Assembly: GCA_023428185.1 (NCBI GenBank) | Contig: JAEYYZ010000160.1 | Coordinates: 1-15,463, forward strand | Source: Actinomycetes bacterium | GTDB lineage: Bacteria; Actinomycetota; Actinomycetes; Actinomycetales; Demequinaceae | DNA: 15,463 nt | Direction of reading: 5' to 3' | In this document: positions 6,357 through 12,455 of the stretch, piece after piece | Layout: every line of letters begins with the position of its first letter | Numbering within the stretch: position 1 is the first letter of the stretch | Notes under the pieces: generated by a model | Databases searched by the model: none | What the model was told of the DNA's origin: nothing | The model's input: the letters and a program-made list of their open reading frames with translations, nothing else | Program-made: the position numbers and the translations under genes

Positions 6357-6911
6357 TCATGCCGTGGCCGGAGCTTCCACGCCGCCCACACGGCTCAGCC
6401 GTGCGCTCGCGTAAGACTGCAGCTCGTGACCAAAGGCGGCAAGGTCCCATGCCCACAGCAAGTCACCGCCCACGTTGCCGTACAAGCGCGTGGCTCCACC
6501 AATGTCGGGAGCCGATGCCGTGCGGGCCATAAGGTCCGTGCCGAGTTCGATGCGGCCATTGCCCACCGCGCCCACAAAGAGCGCGACGGAACCGGCGGCA
6601 TCCGCCACCACGAGCTCCACAGGACGTTGGCCTTCCGCCAGCTCCACGCCCTCAGGTGTGTCCGGGGAGACCCTCCAGAAGCCCGACTCGGTGGACCAGA
6701 TTTGCCCTTCCTCACCATCGGCGCCCATGAGCGTAATGGTGGAGGTGTAACTCAAGTAGGGGCCGCCGTCGTGACCGATCACCACGCGATTGCGGAAGTC
6801 AGTGCGCTCAATGCCGGGGTACTCAATGACTCCCGCGCCTTCCCACTCGCCCACAATCCAGGCAAGGGGGTAGACCTCCGGGGCCAGGCCCTCCGGGAAG
6901 ATGAAAGTCAC
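6357..6911 (-). CDS. Nitrobindin-like heme-binding beta-barrel protein (FABP family, DUF1794)
   Basis: A 184-aa predicted ten-stranded beta-barrel of the actinobacterial FABP/nitrobindin group, cytoplasmic. Characterised members bind ferric heme and can act on peroxynitrite or bind NO. The family hallmark GEWEGAG is at 21-27, followed by barrel strands such as PYLSYTSTITL. I prefer the GTG at 6911 because its GTGA overlaps the stop of a 36-aa upstream gene and gives MTFIFPEGLAPEVYPLAW; another GTG at 6938 would add nine residues. An oddity is the C-terminal strand, which reads GHELQSYASARLSRV: where I expect the axial heme histidine (LQxHxSA in relatives, from memory) there is Y167. H162 is nearby. 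The gene is immediately followed by ygfZ. Confidence 0.82.
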   Translation of the reverse strand: MTFIFPEGLAPEVYPLAWIVGEWEGAGVIEYPGIERTDFRNRVVIGHDGGPYLSYTSTITLMGADGEEGQIWSTESGFWRVSPDTPEGVELAEGQRPVELVVADAAGSVALFVGAVGNGRIELGTDLMARTASAPDIGGATRLYGNVGGDLLWAWDLAAFGHELQSYASARLSRVGGVEAPATA

Positions 6912-7018
6912 CGCTTGGGTGCCTTCACCACGCGCCACACCACAATCCCAACTATCCAGGCGACAGCGAGGAACGATGCGGCGGCGAGGGCAACAAACGT
7001 GGCTTCGAGTGCGGTCAT
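6908..7018 (-). CDS. 36-aa single-helix membrane microprotein
   Basis: A short gene starting ATG at 7018 and ending TGA at 6908-6910. The product begins MTALEATFVALAAASFLAV, continues through one long hydrophobic helix (about 7-29) and ends with a basic tail, RVVKAPKR. By the positive-inside rule the tail is cytoplasmic and the N-terminus outside. The stop overlaps the GTG start of the nitrobindin-like gene (GTGA), the same start-stop coupling seen elsewhere in the window, which argues that it is translated. There is no clear Shine-Dalgarno; TAGACT lies ten bases before the ATG. I do not recognise a family. Confidence 0.6.
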   Translation of the reverse strand: MTALEATFVALAAASFLAVAWIVGIVVWRVVKAPKR

Positions 7019-7028
7019 AGTGCCCACT

Positions 7029-7034
7029 AGTCTA
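7029..7034 (-). promoter_or_regulatory. Candidate -10 for the microprotein/nitrobindin/ygfZ unit
   Basis: TAGACT on the minus strand ends ten bases before the ATG at 7018, so the mRNA leader would be only three or four bases. It lies in the 76-bp gap after dsrE, together with a small perfect hairpin GGGAC-N4-GTCCC (7043-7056). This gap is the only visible break in the minus-strand run between 9155 and the ygfZ stop. Confidence 0.35.
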
Positions 7035-7094
7035 CGCCGCCGGGGACGGAGGTCCCAGTGGCATCAGCCGCGCTGTGCGCCTAGCGGCCGCCTC

Positions 7095-7451
7095 TCAATA
7101 GACGAGCGAGCGGGCGCCCTCCACCATCACTTCCTCAAGGAATGTGGCCGCGCCTGCGATCCTCACCCCTGGGAGTAGGTCATTGGCCGTGATGTCACGC
7201 CTGAGGGCGCACTGAGTGCACACCGTGATGGTGCCCGCGTCCAGGATGGCGTCTCGCAATTCGCTCAATGCAGGCGAATGGGGCAAGTGCACATCGTCGC
7301 TTCCGTGGATGCCCAGCAGGCTTGCTTCACCCGTGAGCCACAGGCTTACCTCCACACCCGACGCTGCCGCCGTGGCTGCCACGGTGAACGCTTGCATCAA
7401 GGCCTCGGGTCGCTCGGCGCCCCACGTGCACTTGATGACAAGCGAAGCCAT
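7095..7451 (-). CDS. DsrE-family (DsrE/DsrF-like) sulfur-relay-type protein
   Basis: A 118-aa protein with the DsrE/DsrF alpha/beta fold. It opens with MASLVIKCTWGAERPEALMQ, a strand followed by a helix as in the family, and has a C78-TQ-C81 pair in the loop ITVCTQCALRRDI, where family members often carry the cysteine that accepts sulfane sulfur. An extra cysteine, C8, sits at the first strand. I chose the ATG at 7451, one base after the stop of the DUF4395 gene; longer in-frame starts would lie inside that gene. It is the third CxxC protein in a row, after a thioredoxin and DUF4395, suggesting a thiol or sulfur-transfer role. Substrate unknown. Confidence 0.82.
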   Translation of the reverse strand: MASLVIKCTWGAERPEALMQAFTVAATAAASGVEVSLWLTGEASLLGIHGSDDVHLPHSPALSELRDAILDAGTITVCTQCALRRDITANDLLPGVRIAGAATFLEEVMVEGARSLVY

Positions 7452-7452
7452 G

Positions 7453-7905
7453 TCACGCTGCCCGAGTGGTGGCGCGCTTGAGGAGAAGGTAGATCTCGCA
7501 TCCCAAGCAGAAGCCCAGCACCGAGTTGAGGAACGATGCCACCACCACAAATCCAGTGAACACGTAGAACAACACGGGAAGGCTCAAGGCCCCAAAGACC
7601 ACGGCGAGTATGGAAAAGCCCAGACCCATCTGCTGCGCAAAGCGCGGAGGCCTGAAGGACTCAGTCTCGGTGGGTGCGCCAAGGCGGGGGCGAATGAACT
7701 TCTTGAAGAGCCACGCTTGAACCGTTGCTTGGGGCCCCACCGTGGCGCCAGGAAGGAACAGCAGGGCCAGCACGCCCATGGTGATGACGCCGGGGGCACC
7801 TGCACCCAAGATCAGCGCGATCACGGATACAGCCAGGGTGACAGCGGCGCCAAAGCGGTAGCCGCGGGGATCGATCTGAATGTCGGGCTTTGCTGCGTCT
7901 GCCAT
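7453..7905 (-). CDS. DUF4395 family membrane protein
   Basis: A 150-aa integral membrane protein of the DUF4395 family. Predicted helices lie at about 19-36, 38-55, 93-113 and 114-134. The central loop is basic (WLFKKFIRPRLG), and the family motif GFCLGCEIYLLLKR closes the last helix, with C133 and C136 forming a membrane-edge CxxC. DUF4395 is regularly encoded beside thioredoxin-like proteins, as here: the thioredoxin gene is upstream and dsrE starts one base after this stop. The ATG at 7905 has a good AAAGGAG site. A perfect 7-bp hairpin (7920-7938) sits just before that site. The family has no established activity; the CxxC suggests thiol chemistry at the membrane. Confidence 0.88.
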   Translation of the reverse strand: MADAAKPDIQIDPRGYRFGAAVTLAVSVIALILGAGAPGVITMGVLALLFLPGATVGPQATVQAWLFKKFIRPRLGAPTETESFRPPRFAQQMGLGFSILAVVFGALSLPVLFYVFTGFVVVASFLNSVLGFCLGCEIYLLLKRATTRAA

Positions 7906-7919
7906 CGTGTCTCCTTTGG

Positions 7920-7938
7920 GGGACCGGTCAGCGGTCCC
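7920..7938 (-). promoter_or_regulatory. Intercistronic stem-loop between thioredoxin and DUF4395 genes
   Basis: Perfect 7-bp arms GGGACCG (7920-7926) and CGGTCCC (7932-7938) with a 5-base loop. On the minus-strand mRNA it ends a few bases before the AAAGGAG ribosome site of the DUF4395 gene. There is no T run, so it looks like an RNA-processing or translation-tuning hairpin and not a classical terminator. Confidence 0.5.
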
Positions 7939-7975
7939 GTGTGCCGCGGCTCAGTGTATCGCCAGGGCTCTTGGC

Positions 7976-8407
7976 TTAAATGGTGTAGTCCTGCGGCTCT
8001 GGAACCGCGGCAAGTGCCTCGCGGGCTTGTTGGACGGTCATGGCCCCGTCCATGCGAGCCACCACCACACCGTCGGAATCGAGCACCAACGTGGTGGGTG
8101 TCCGCATGATTCCTAGTTCTCGTGCCAAGTCCAAGCGCTCGGCAGCGTCGATTTCTACGTGCGTGACATGCGGTTGCTCACTCGCTACCGATTGGAGGAG
8201 AGCGCGAGTGCCAGGGCATTTGGCACACATGGGCGTCGAGAACTGCACAAAAGTGGCGCGCCCTCCGCGCGGAGCACCCAGCACTTCCGGTGTCAGTGCA
8301 CCTGGAACCTCAACGCGCCGCACCCTGCCATCGCGCTGAGACCACCACCGATACGCCACGGTGACCGCCGCCAGCACGGCGACGATCACGAGCAAGCGAA
8401 TGAGCAT
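7976..8407 (-). CDS. Membrane-anchored thioredoxin-like protein
   Basis: A 143-aa protein with one N-terminal membrane helix (about 2-19) and a thioredoxin fold. The redox site is C61-AK-C64 in FVQFSTPMCAKCPGTRALL; the usual WCGPC is replaced by MCAKC. The cis-proline is P104 in MRTPTTLVLD. The segment just after the helix is strongly basic (YRWWSQRDGRVRR), which by the positive-inside rule places the catalytic domain in the cytoplasm, unlike periplasmic ResA or TlpA types. The ATG at 8407 follows GGAGG. It lies 13 bp after an unrecognised membrane protein gene and is followed by DUF4395 and dsrE in what looks like one operon. It could reduce or oxidise those CxxC partners. Confidence 0.88.
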   Translation of the reverse strand: MLIRLLVIVAVLAAVTVAYRWWSQRDGRVRRVEVPGALTPEVLGAPRGGRATFVQFSTPMCAKCPGTRALLQSVASEQPHVTHVEIDAAERLDLARELGIMRTPTTLVLDSDGVVVARMDGAMTVQQAREALAAVPEPQDYTI

Positions 8408-8420
8408 GGTCCCTCCGCAC

Positions 8421-9155
8421 CTAACCGACGAGCAGCCGTCCGCCTATGTACACGAGCGCTCCTGCCACCAGAACAGGCGTGATGCCTGAGGTAATTCCCG
8501 CCCAGATGTTGCGAGGGGCTGGCTCCCTGCGGGCCAGTTCCGAAATGATGAGCACCGATGCAGCAGCCACAAGTCCCACCAGGAGGCCGCCCACCTCTGT
8601 GAGAGTGTCAAACAACGTGCCCAAGTAAGCGCCAAACCCACCCGCGAGCACCACGGAAATGATGCCGTTGATGTTGGCGCGGGCCGTCAACGTGGAGCCA
8701 AGGGCTGCCATCGCCAGGCACGCCGCCGCCGCGACCACTAGGTCAGCGGAGCCGGGGGTCCTCTCCGTGGCGAGCCATGCTGCGCCAGAGACGGCTACCA
8801 GGCCTCCAGCCGCCAAGCCAGAAACCGATGCCACGGCGCGGCCCCTCGGTGACGGGAAGAACACTTCAGATGTCAAGGCAAGCAGCACGGCAGCTGCTGC
8901 GGCAGCCACCGCATATCGCAAGTACGGCTCCCCGCGGCCCAGGCCAACGGAGAAGATCGCAATGGCACCGGAAATGATCATGATGATGGTGGCGGGCTTC
9001 TTGTGGGCGATGCGCATGATGGACGGCCAGCCCACAGCGGCTACTGCAATGAGCAGGCCCACGGCCAGAGCGAGGTATCGCGTGCCATAGAAGCCGGTGA
9101 CAGCGATGAACACGGCGGCGGCAAAGGTCACAGTGGTGCGCGTCGACGGAATCAC
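8421..9155 (-). CDS. Unrecognised polytopic membrane protein
   Basis: A 244-aa, strongly hydrophobic protein with eight or nine probable membrane helices, at about 9-23, 26-43, 56-73, 80-98, 108-129, 138-156, 164-182, 189-207 and 221-241. Connecting loops are short. There is no ATP-binding motif, no long soluble domain and no signature that I can attach to a transporter family. The start is GTG at 9155; a weak GTGAGAG lies about 11 bases upstream. It is divergent from glnR with 56 bp between them, and heads the thioredoxin/DUF4395/dsrE set (13 bp to the thioredoxin gene). A permease role or an accessory role for the redox genes would be guesses. Confidence 0.75.
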   Translation of the reverse strand: MIPSTRTTVTFAAAVFIAVTGFYGTRYLALAVGLLIAVAAVGWPSIMRIAHKKPATIIMIISGAIAIFSVGLGRGEPYLRYAVAAAAAAVLLALTSEVFFPSPRGRAVASVSGLAAGGLVAVSGAAWLATERTPGSADLVVAAAACLAMAALGSTLTARANINGIISVVLAGGFGAYLGTLFDTLTEVGGLLVGLVAAASVLIISELARREPAPRNIWAGITSGITPVLVAGALVYIGGRLLVG

Positions 9156-9184
9156 GCTGGTAAGTCTCTCACCACCCGCGCCGG

Positions 9185-9206
9185 TACAGTAAAACCCATC
9201 CGGAGG
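9185..9206 (+). promoter_or_regulatory. glnR -10 and ribosome binding site
   Basis: TACAGT at 9185-9190 fits a TANNNT -10 and GGAGG at 9202-9206 lies five bases before the ATG at 9212. The transcript start would be near 9197. No clear -35 is present. The whole divergent gap is only 56 bp, so the two promoters must overlap or lie very close together. Confidence 0.5.
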
Positions 9207-9211
9207 TACTT

Positions 9212-9934
9212 ATGGCCGACCTGCTCGTACTGACGCCGTCCCCTGACGGTGCCGCAGGAGTGTTGCCTGCTCTGGCCCTACTCAGCCACCGCACCCGCGT
9301 GGTCGCTCCCGAGCCCGCTGCAATGCTTGAAGCGTTGGATGCTGACGTGCTTGTCATTGATGCCCGCAACGATCTGGCTGAGGCTCGCAACAACTGCCGC
9401 TTGGTGCAAGTCACGGGTGTCAATGTCCCCGTGTTGCTGGTGCTCCGCGAAGGTGGCATGTCCATTGTGACCAGCGACTGGGGAGCCGAAGACGTAGTCC
9501 TGACCGATGCCTCCCCCGCCGAGGTTGAAGCACGCATCCGCTTACTCATTGGCCGGGCAAACGCCGAGGACCCTATGGACAAGGCCGCGGAGTTCTCCTC
9601 AGGAGAACTCACCGTGGACGTGGGTGGCTACACAGCTCGCCTCAAAGGCCGCCCTTTGGACTTGACGTACAAGGAGTTCGAACTTCTCAAGTACCTCATG
9701 CAGCACCCCGGCCGCGTCTACACTCGCGACCAATTGCTGCAAGAGGTGTGGGGCTTCGACTACTACGGCGGAACGCGTACCGTAGATGTCCATGTGCGAC
9801 GGTTGCGGGCCAAACTCGGCGCCGAACACGAACACCTCATTGGCACGGTGCGCAACGTGGGCTACCGCTTTGACCCGCCACCGCCCAAGGCTCAGGCCGG
9901 CGCCGCCGAGACTGCGGCATCGGCCCCGGTGTAG
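9212..9934 (+). CDS. glnR: GlnR-like orphan OmpR-family regulator (nitrogen control)
   Basis: A 240-aa response-regulator-like DNA-binding protein. The receiver region (1-115) matches the GlnR pattern: LLVLTPSPDGAAGVLPALAL at the start and ADVLVIDARNDL with D50 at the phospho-acceptor position. It lacks the paired acidic residues of a normal phosphorylation pocket, as in Streptomyces GlnR, which works without a cognate kinase. The C-terminal winged helix (about 128-223) has LTYKEFELLKYLMQHPGRVY, the recognition region GGTRTVDVHVRRLRAKLG and NVGYRFD. GlnR regulates glutamine synthetase, ammonium transport and nitrate genes. No histidine kinase is adjacent, which supports orphan status. A proline- and alanine-rich tail of about 17 residues follows. 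nhaA starts 33 bp downstream. Confidence 0.85.
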   Translation: MADLLVLTPSPDGAAGVLPALALLSHRTRVVAPEPAAMLEALDADVLVIDARNDLAEARNNCRLVQVTGVNVPVLLVLREGGMSIVTSDWGAEDVVLTDASPAEVEARIRLLIGRANAEDPMDKAAEFSSGELTVDVGGYTARLKGRPLDLTYKEFELLKYLMQHPGRVYTRDQLLQEVWGFDYYGGTRTVDVHVRRLRAKLGAEHEHLIGTVRNVGYRFDPPPPKAQAGAAETAASAPV

Positions 9935-9942
9935 TACTCCAA

Positions 9943-9961
9943 TGACCCCTGCGGTCAGGAG
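9943..9961 (+). promoter_or_regulatory. Stem-loop abutting the nhaA ribosome binding site
   Basis: TGACC (9943-9947) and GGTCA (9953-9957) form a 5-bp stem with a 5-base loop. The last stem base is the first A of AGGAG (9957-9961), the ribosome site six bases before the nhaA ATG. It occupies most of the 33-bp glnR-nhaA gap. Confidence 0.4.
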
Positions 9962-9967
9962 TGCACC

Positions 9968-11236
9968 ATGACTCCGCGTTCGCGCGTGCGGCGGCTTTTC
10001 ACACGGGTTTCGGCGTCTTCCGAGCGGTCCATCGCCGATGCCCTGCGCACCGAGCGAGTGGGCGGAGTCCTCTTACTGATTGGCGCCGTGGTGGCGCTCG
10101 TATGGGCCAACTCAGCTTGGGCAGAGTCTTATCAAGCAGTGAAGGACTTCTCCTTTGGACCGGAGTCCTTGCACTTGCACTTGTCGTTGGAGTCGTGGGC
10201 CAAAGACGGCTTGTTGGCGATCTTCTTCTTTGTGGTGGGCCTTGAGCTCAAGCGAGAGTTTGTCGCAGGCGAACTGCGCAAACCTGCCACCGCCGTCGTC
10301 CCCACTGTGGCGGCCATTGGCGGTATGGCGCTCCCGGCCTTGATCTACTTGGCTATCAACTCCGCGAGCGCGGGCGGTTCTCCTGATGGATGGGCCATCC
10401 CCACCGCCACTGACATTGCGTTTGCGCTCGCGGTCTTGGGGGTAGTGGGCAAGTCGCTGCCCACTGCGTTGCGCGCCTTCCTCCTGACGCTCGCCGTGGT
10501 GGACGACCTCCTTGCCATCATGATCATCGCGATTTTCTACACCGAGGGGCTCTACGTCCAGTGGTTGCTCCTGGGTGCGGCGTGCGTGGTGATCTTTGGC
10601 GTGCTACTTCGCAAGGGAATCCGGACCGCGTGGATATTGGCACCGCTCGCGCTCGTCACGTGGGCGCTGGTTCACGCCTCTGGAGTTCACGCGACCATCG
10701 CAGGCGTGGCGCTCGGAATGGTGGTCCCCGCGGCGGCCAAGCCGGGGCGTGGCAAGCCGCTCGTGGAACGATGGGAGCATTCCTGGCGACCCATTTCTGC
10801 CGGCATCGCGGTGCCAGTGTTTGCATTGTTTGCCGCGGGCGTGGCCATCAACAGTGATGTGCTGGCCGCCGCCGCGAGTGACCCTGTGGCTCAAGGCGTC
10901 ACGCTGGGACTCGTCTTGGGCAAGCCTGCCGGCATCCTGTTAGCGACCTTCCTGGTCGCCACATTCACGCGGGCTTCGTTGCAGCGCGGCTTGTCATGGT
11001 GGGACGTCATGGGTGTGGGTGTGCTCGCCGGCATCGGGTTCACAGTGTCGTTGCTGATTGGCGACTTGTCCTTTGCCGGGCAACGCCAAGAGGAAGTGAA
11101 GCTTGCCGTACTCGCGGGCTCGGTGCTCGCAGCACTACTCGGTGCCACGGTTCTGTACGTCCGAGGGCGTTACTACCGCAAGCATCGGCCCGTCTCCAGC
11201 GAACCCGTAGACAGTGCGCCAGAGCCCATCATTTAG
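9968..11236 (+). CDS. nhaA: Na+/H+ antiporter NhaA
   Basis: A 422-aa inner-membrane antiporter that exports Na+ (or Li+) in exchange for protons and so controls internal pH and sodium. Family signatures are intact: GLELKREFVAGEL at 91-103; IPTATDIAFALAVLG with D149, the equivalent of E. coli D133; and LAVVDDLLAIMIIAIFY with the ion-binding pair D179-D180, equivalent to D163-D164. A GKPAGI segment in the late helices carries the lysine matching E. coli K300. The N-terminus adds about 30 basic and polar residues before helix 1, and the tail is hydrophilic. The ATG at 9968 has an AGGAG site. It follows glnR by 33 bp without a clear terminator, so the two may be co-transcribed, and it ends six bases from the convergent nth stop. 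Confidence 0.97.
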   Translation: MTPRSRVRRLFTRVSASSERSIADALRTERVGGVLLLIGAVVALVWANSAWAESYQAVKDFSFGPESLHLHLSLESWAKDGLLAIFFFVVGLELKREFVAGELRKPATAVVPTVAAIGGMALPALIYLAINSASAGGSPDGWAIPTATDIAFALAVLGVVGKSLPTALRAFLLTLAVVDDLLAIMIIAIFYTEGLYVQWLLLGAACVVIFGVLLRKGIRTAWILAPLALVTWALVHASGVHATIAGVALGMVVPAAAKPGRGKPLVERWEHSWRPISAGIAVPVFALFAAGVAINSDVLAAAASDPVAQGVTLGLVLGKPAGILLATFLVATFTRASLQRGLSWWDVMGVGVLAGIGFTVSLLIGDLSFAGQRQEEVKLAVLAGSVLAALLGATVLYVRGRYYRKHRPVSSEPVDSAPEPII

Positions 11237-11265
11237 CCGCAGTCACGGGAGGGACTGACCGCGGC
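11236..11265. terminator. Imperfect hairpin at the nhaA/nth convergence
   Basis: GCCGC-AGTC (11236-11244) can pair with GACT (11253-11256) plus GCGGC (11261-11265), leaving a 4-base bulge. It overlaps the end of nth and both stops. There is no T run, so this is only a candidate stop signal for two genes whose ends are six bases apart. Confidence 0.3.
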
Positions 11266-11935
11266 CTACGGGGCACAGAGCAGCAATCTCGCAACCCGCA
11301 CAATCAGGCTTGCGGGCCGTGCACCGCCTGCGCCCGTGGAAGATCACGCGGTGCGACCACCACGTCCACTCGGGACGCGCAATGAGCGCCATGAGATCCC
11401 GCTCCACCGCCACGGGATCGCCATTGGCCGTGAGTCCAAGGCGGCGCGCCAAGCGACCCATGTGAGTGTCCACCGTGATGCCGGGCACCCCAAAGGCATT
11501 ACCAAGCACCACATTCGCGGTCTTTCTCCCTACGCCGCGTAGCGTGACGAGGTCCTCCAAGCGGCCGGGAACCTCCCCTCCGTACCGGTGCACGATGTCG
11601 CTGGACAGTTCCATGAGCGACTTTGCTTTAGCGCGAAAGAAACCGGTGGAACGAATGATGTCCTCGACGTCCTCGCGCGCCGCTCCGGCCATAGCCCTGG
11701 CATCGGGAAAGCGAGCAAAGAGCGCGGGGGTGACTTGGTTGACCCTCACGTCCGTGCACTGCGCGCTCAGCACAGTGGCGCACAACAATTGGAAGGCGTT
11801 CTCAAAGTCAAGTTCACAGTGAGCATCCGGATACACCTGGGCCAACGCGCGGTTAATAGCTCGCGCCCGCCTCACCAACGCGAGTGGAGGCGGTGCTACG
11901 AGGGGATTCGCTACTACGAGGTGGCCACGCGCCAT
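11243..11935 (-). CDS. nth: Endonuclease III (DNA glycosylase/AP lyase)
   Basis: A 230-aa base-excision-repair enzyme that removes oxidised pyrimidines and cleaves the abasic site. The helix-hairpin-helix LRGVGRKTANVVLGNAFG carries the Schiff-base lysine K138, and the catalytic aspartate is D156 in ITVDTHMGRLARRLG. The [4Fe-4S] loop is complete: C205-x6-C212-x2-C215-x5-C221. The ATG at 11935 gives a short extra N-terminus (MARGHLVVANPLVAPPP) before the conserved domain. TAGGGT lies exactly at -12 to -7, so the mRNA is probably leaderless; the same bases give only a weak ribosome site. The neighbouring crp gene across the divergent gap matches the nth-crp arrangement in mycobacteria. MutY is excluded by lack of its C-terminal domain. 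Confidence 0.96.
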   Translation of the reverse strand: MARGHLVVANPLVAPPPLALVRRARAINRALAQVYPDAHCELDFENAFQLLCATVLSAQCTDVRVNQVTPALFARFPDARAMAGAAREDVEDIIRSTGFFRAKAKSLMELSSDIVHRYGGEVPGRLEDLVTLRGVGRKTANVVLGNAFGVPGITVDTHMGRLARRLGLTANGDPVAVERDLMALIARPEWTWWSHRVIFHGRRRCTARKPDCAGCEIAALCPVGRGQSLP

Positions 11936-11941
11936 GCGCCC

Positions 11942-11947
11942 ACCCTA
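11942..11947 (-). promoter_or_regulatory. Leaderless promoter -10 of nth
   Basis: TAGGGT on the minus strand, six bases (GGGCGC), then the ATG at 11935. A perfect inverted repeat AGCGT-N5-ACGCT (11955-11969) overlaps the expected -35 area and could be an operator. Confidence 0.5.
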
Positions 11948-12044
11948 AGCGTCCAGCGTGAAGAACGCTCAAGGCGGCTGGCTTTAGGGCCGATACTCAC
12001 GGTGATCATCCGCAATTCACTACGGCCGCGACAAGGGGGCGCTG

Positions 12045-12455
12045 ATGACTGAAGCGTGGTCCTCGCGCGTGGAAGAGTTGCGCCATCGTCGCAGGGAAAT
12101 GCGCAAAGAGCTTGGCCGCATTCGCTGGTGGCTTCGCCTACTGATGGCTCGCCGCGACCTGGACGTGGCCCGTTTGAGTCCCCCAGGTGAGACCGGAGCG
12201 GTGGACCTCGCCGCGGCGTGGGAGGCCTTGGCTGCCGACGCTCCCACCTCCCGCGAACTCGCCGAATGCCTTTGGGGCAACAGTGAACCCGTTCTGCCGA
12301 GTAGCATCGATCGCATCGACACACTCATCGCGCGACTGAGTTCCTACGAGTCGCGCGTGAGCGAGAACTTGGAGACAGTGACTGCGGCCATGGTTGAAGC
12401 GATGGGTGCCGACTACCGCGCCAATGCGCGCGCGAATCGACTGACCCATGCCTGA
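12045..12455 (+). CDS. RsiG/AmfC-like helical protein with eroded c-di-GMP motif
   Basis: A 136-aa, almost wholly helical protein. An N-terminal helix (about 5-44, ELRHRRREMRKELGRIRWWL and onward) and a C-terminal helix (about 85-130, IDRIDTLIARLSSYESRVSE and onward) are joined by a linker with ALAADAP. This layout recalls RsiG, the Streptomyces anti-sigma factor that binds WhiG when loaded with c-di-GMP, including the YExxVS stretch and the ADAP linker. RsiG repeats use E(x)3S(x)2R(x)3Q(x)3D. Here the first helix keeps only the final D, and the second keeps only E(x)3S. The gene overlaps crp by 8 bp, implying coupled expression. AAGGGGG precedes the ATG. Family membership rests on my recall of RsiG; a generic coiled-coil protein is the alternative. 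Confidence 0.5.
   Translation: MTEAWSSRVEELRHRRREMRKELGRIRWWLRLLMARRDLDVARLSPPGETGAVDLAAAWEALAADAPTSRELAECLWGNSEPVLPSSIDRIDTLIARLSSYESRVSENLETVTAAMVEAMGADYRANARANRLTHA

Noticed and set aside
7083..7090. GCGGCCGC-type palindrome in the gap after dsrE
   Set aside because: An 8-bp GC palindrome is expected by chance in this composition and has no supporting context.
7216..8109. 297-codon plus-strand frame opposite dsrE, DUF4395 and the thioredoxin gene
   Set aside because: It spans three convincing genes on the other strand, including their stops and ribosome sites, and has low-complexity composition.
9156..9211. Classical GlnR or Crp operator in the divergent gap before glnR
   Set aside because: I could not find a TGTGA-N6-TCACA site or a convincing pair of GlnR half-sites in these 56 bp.
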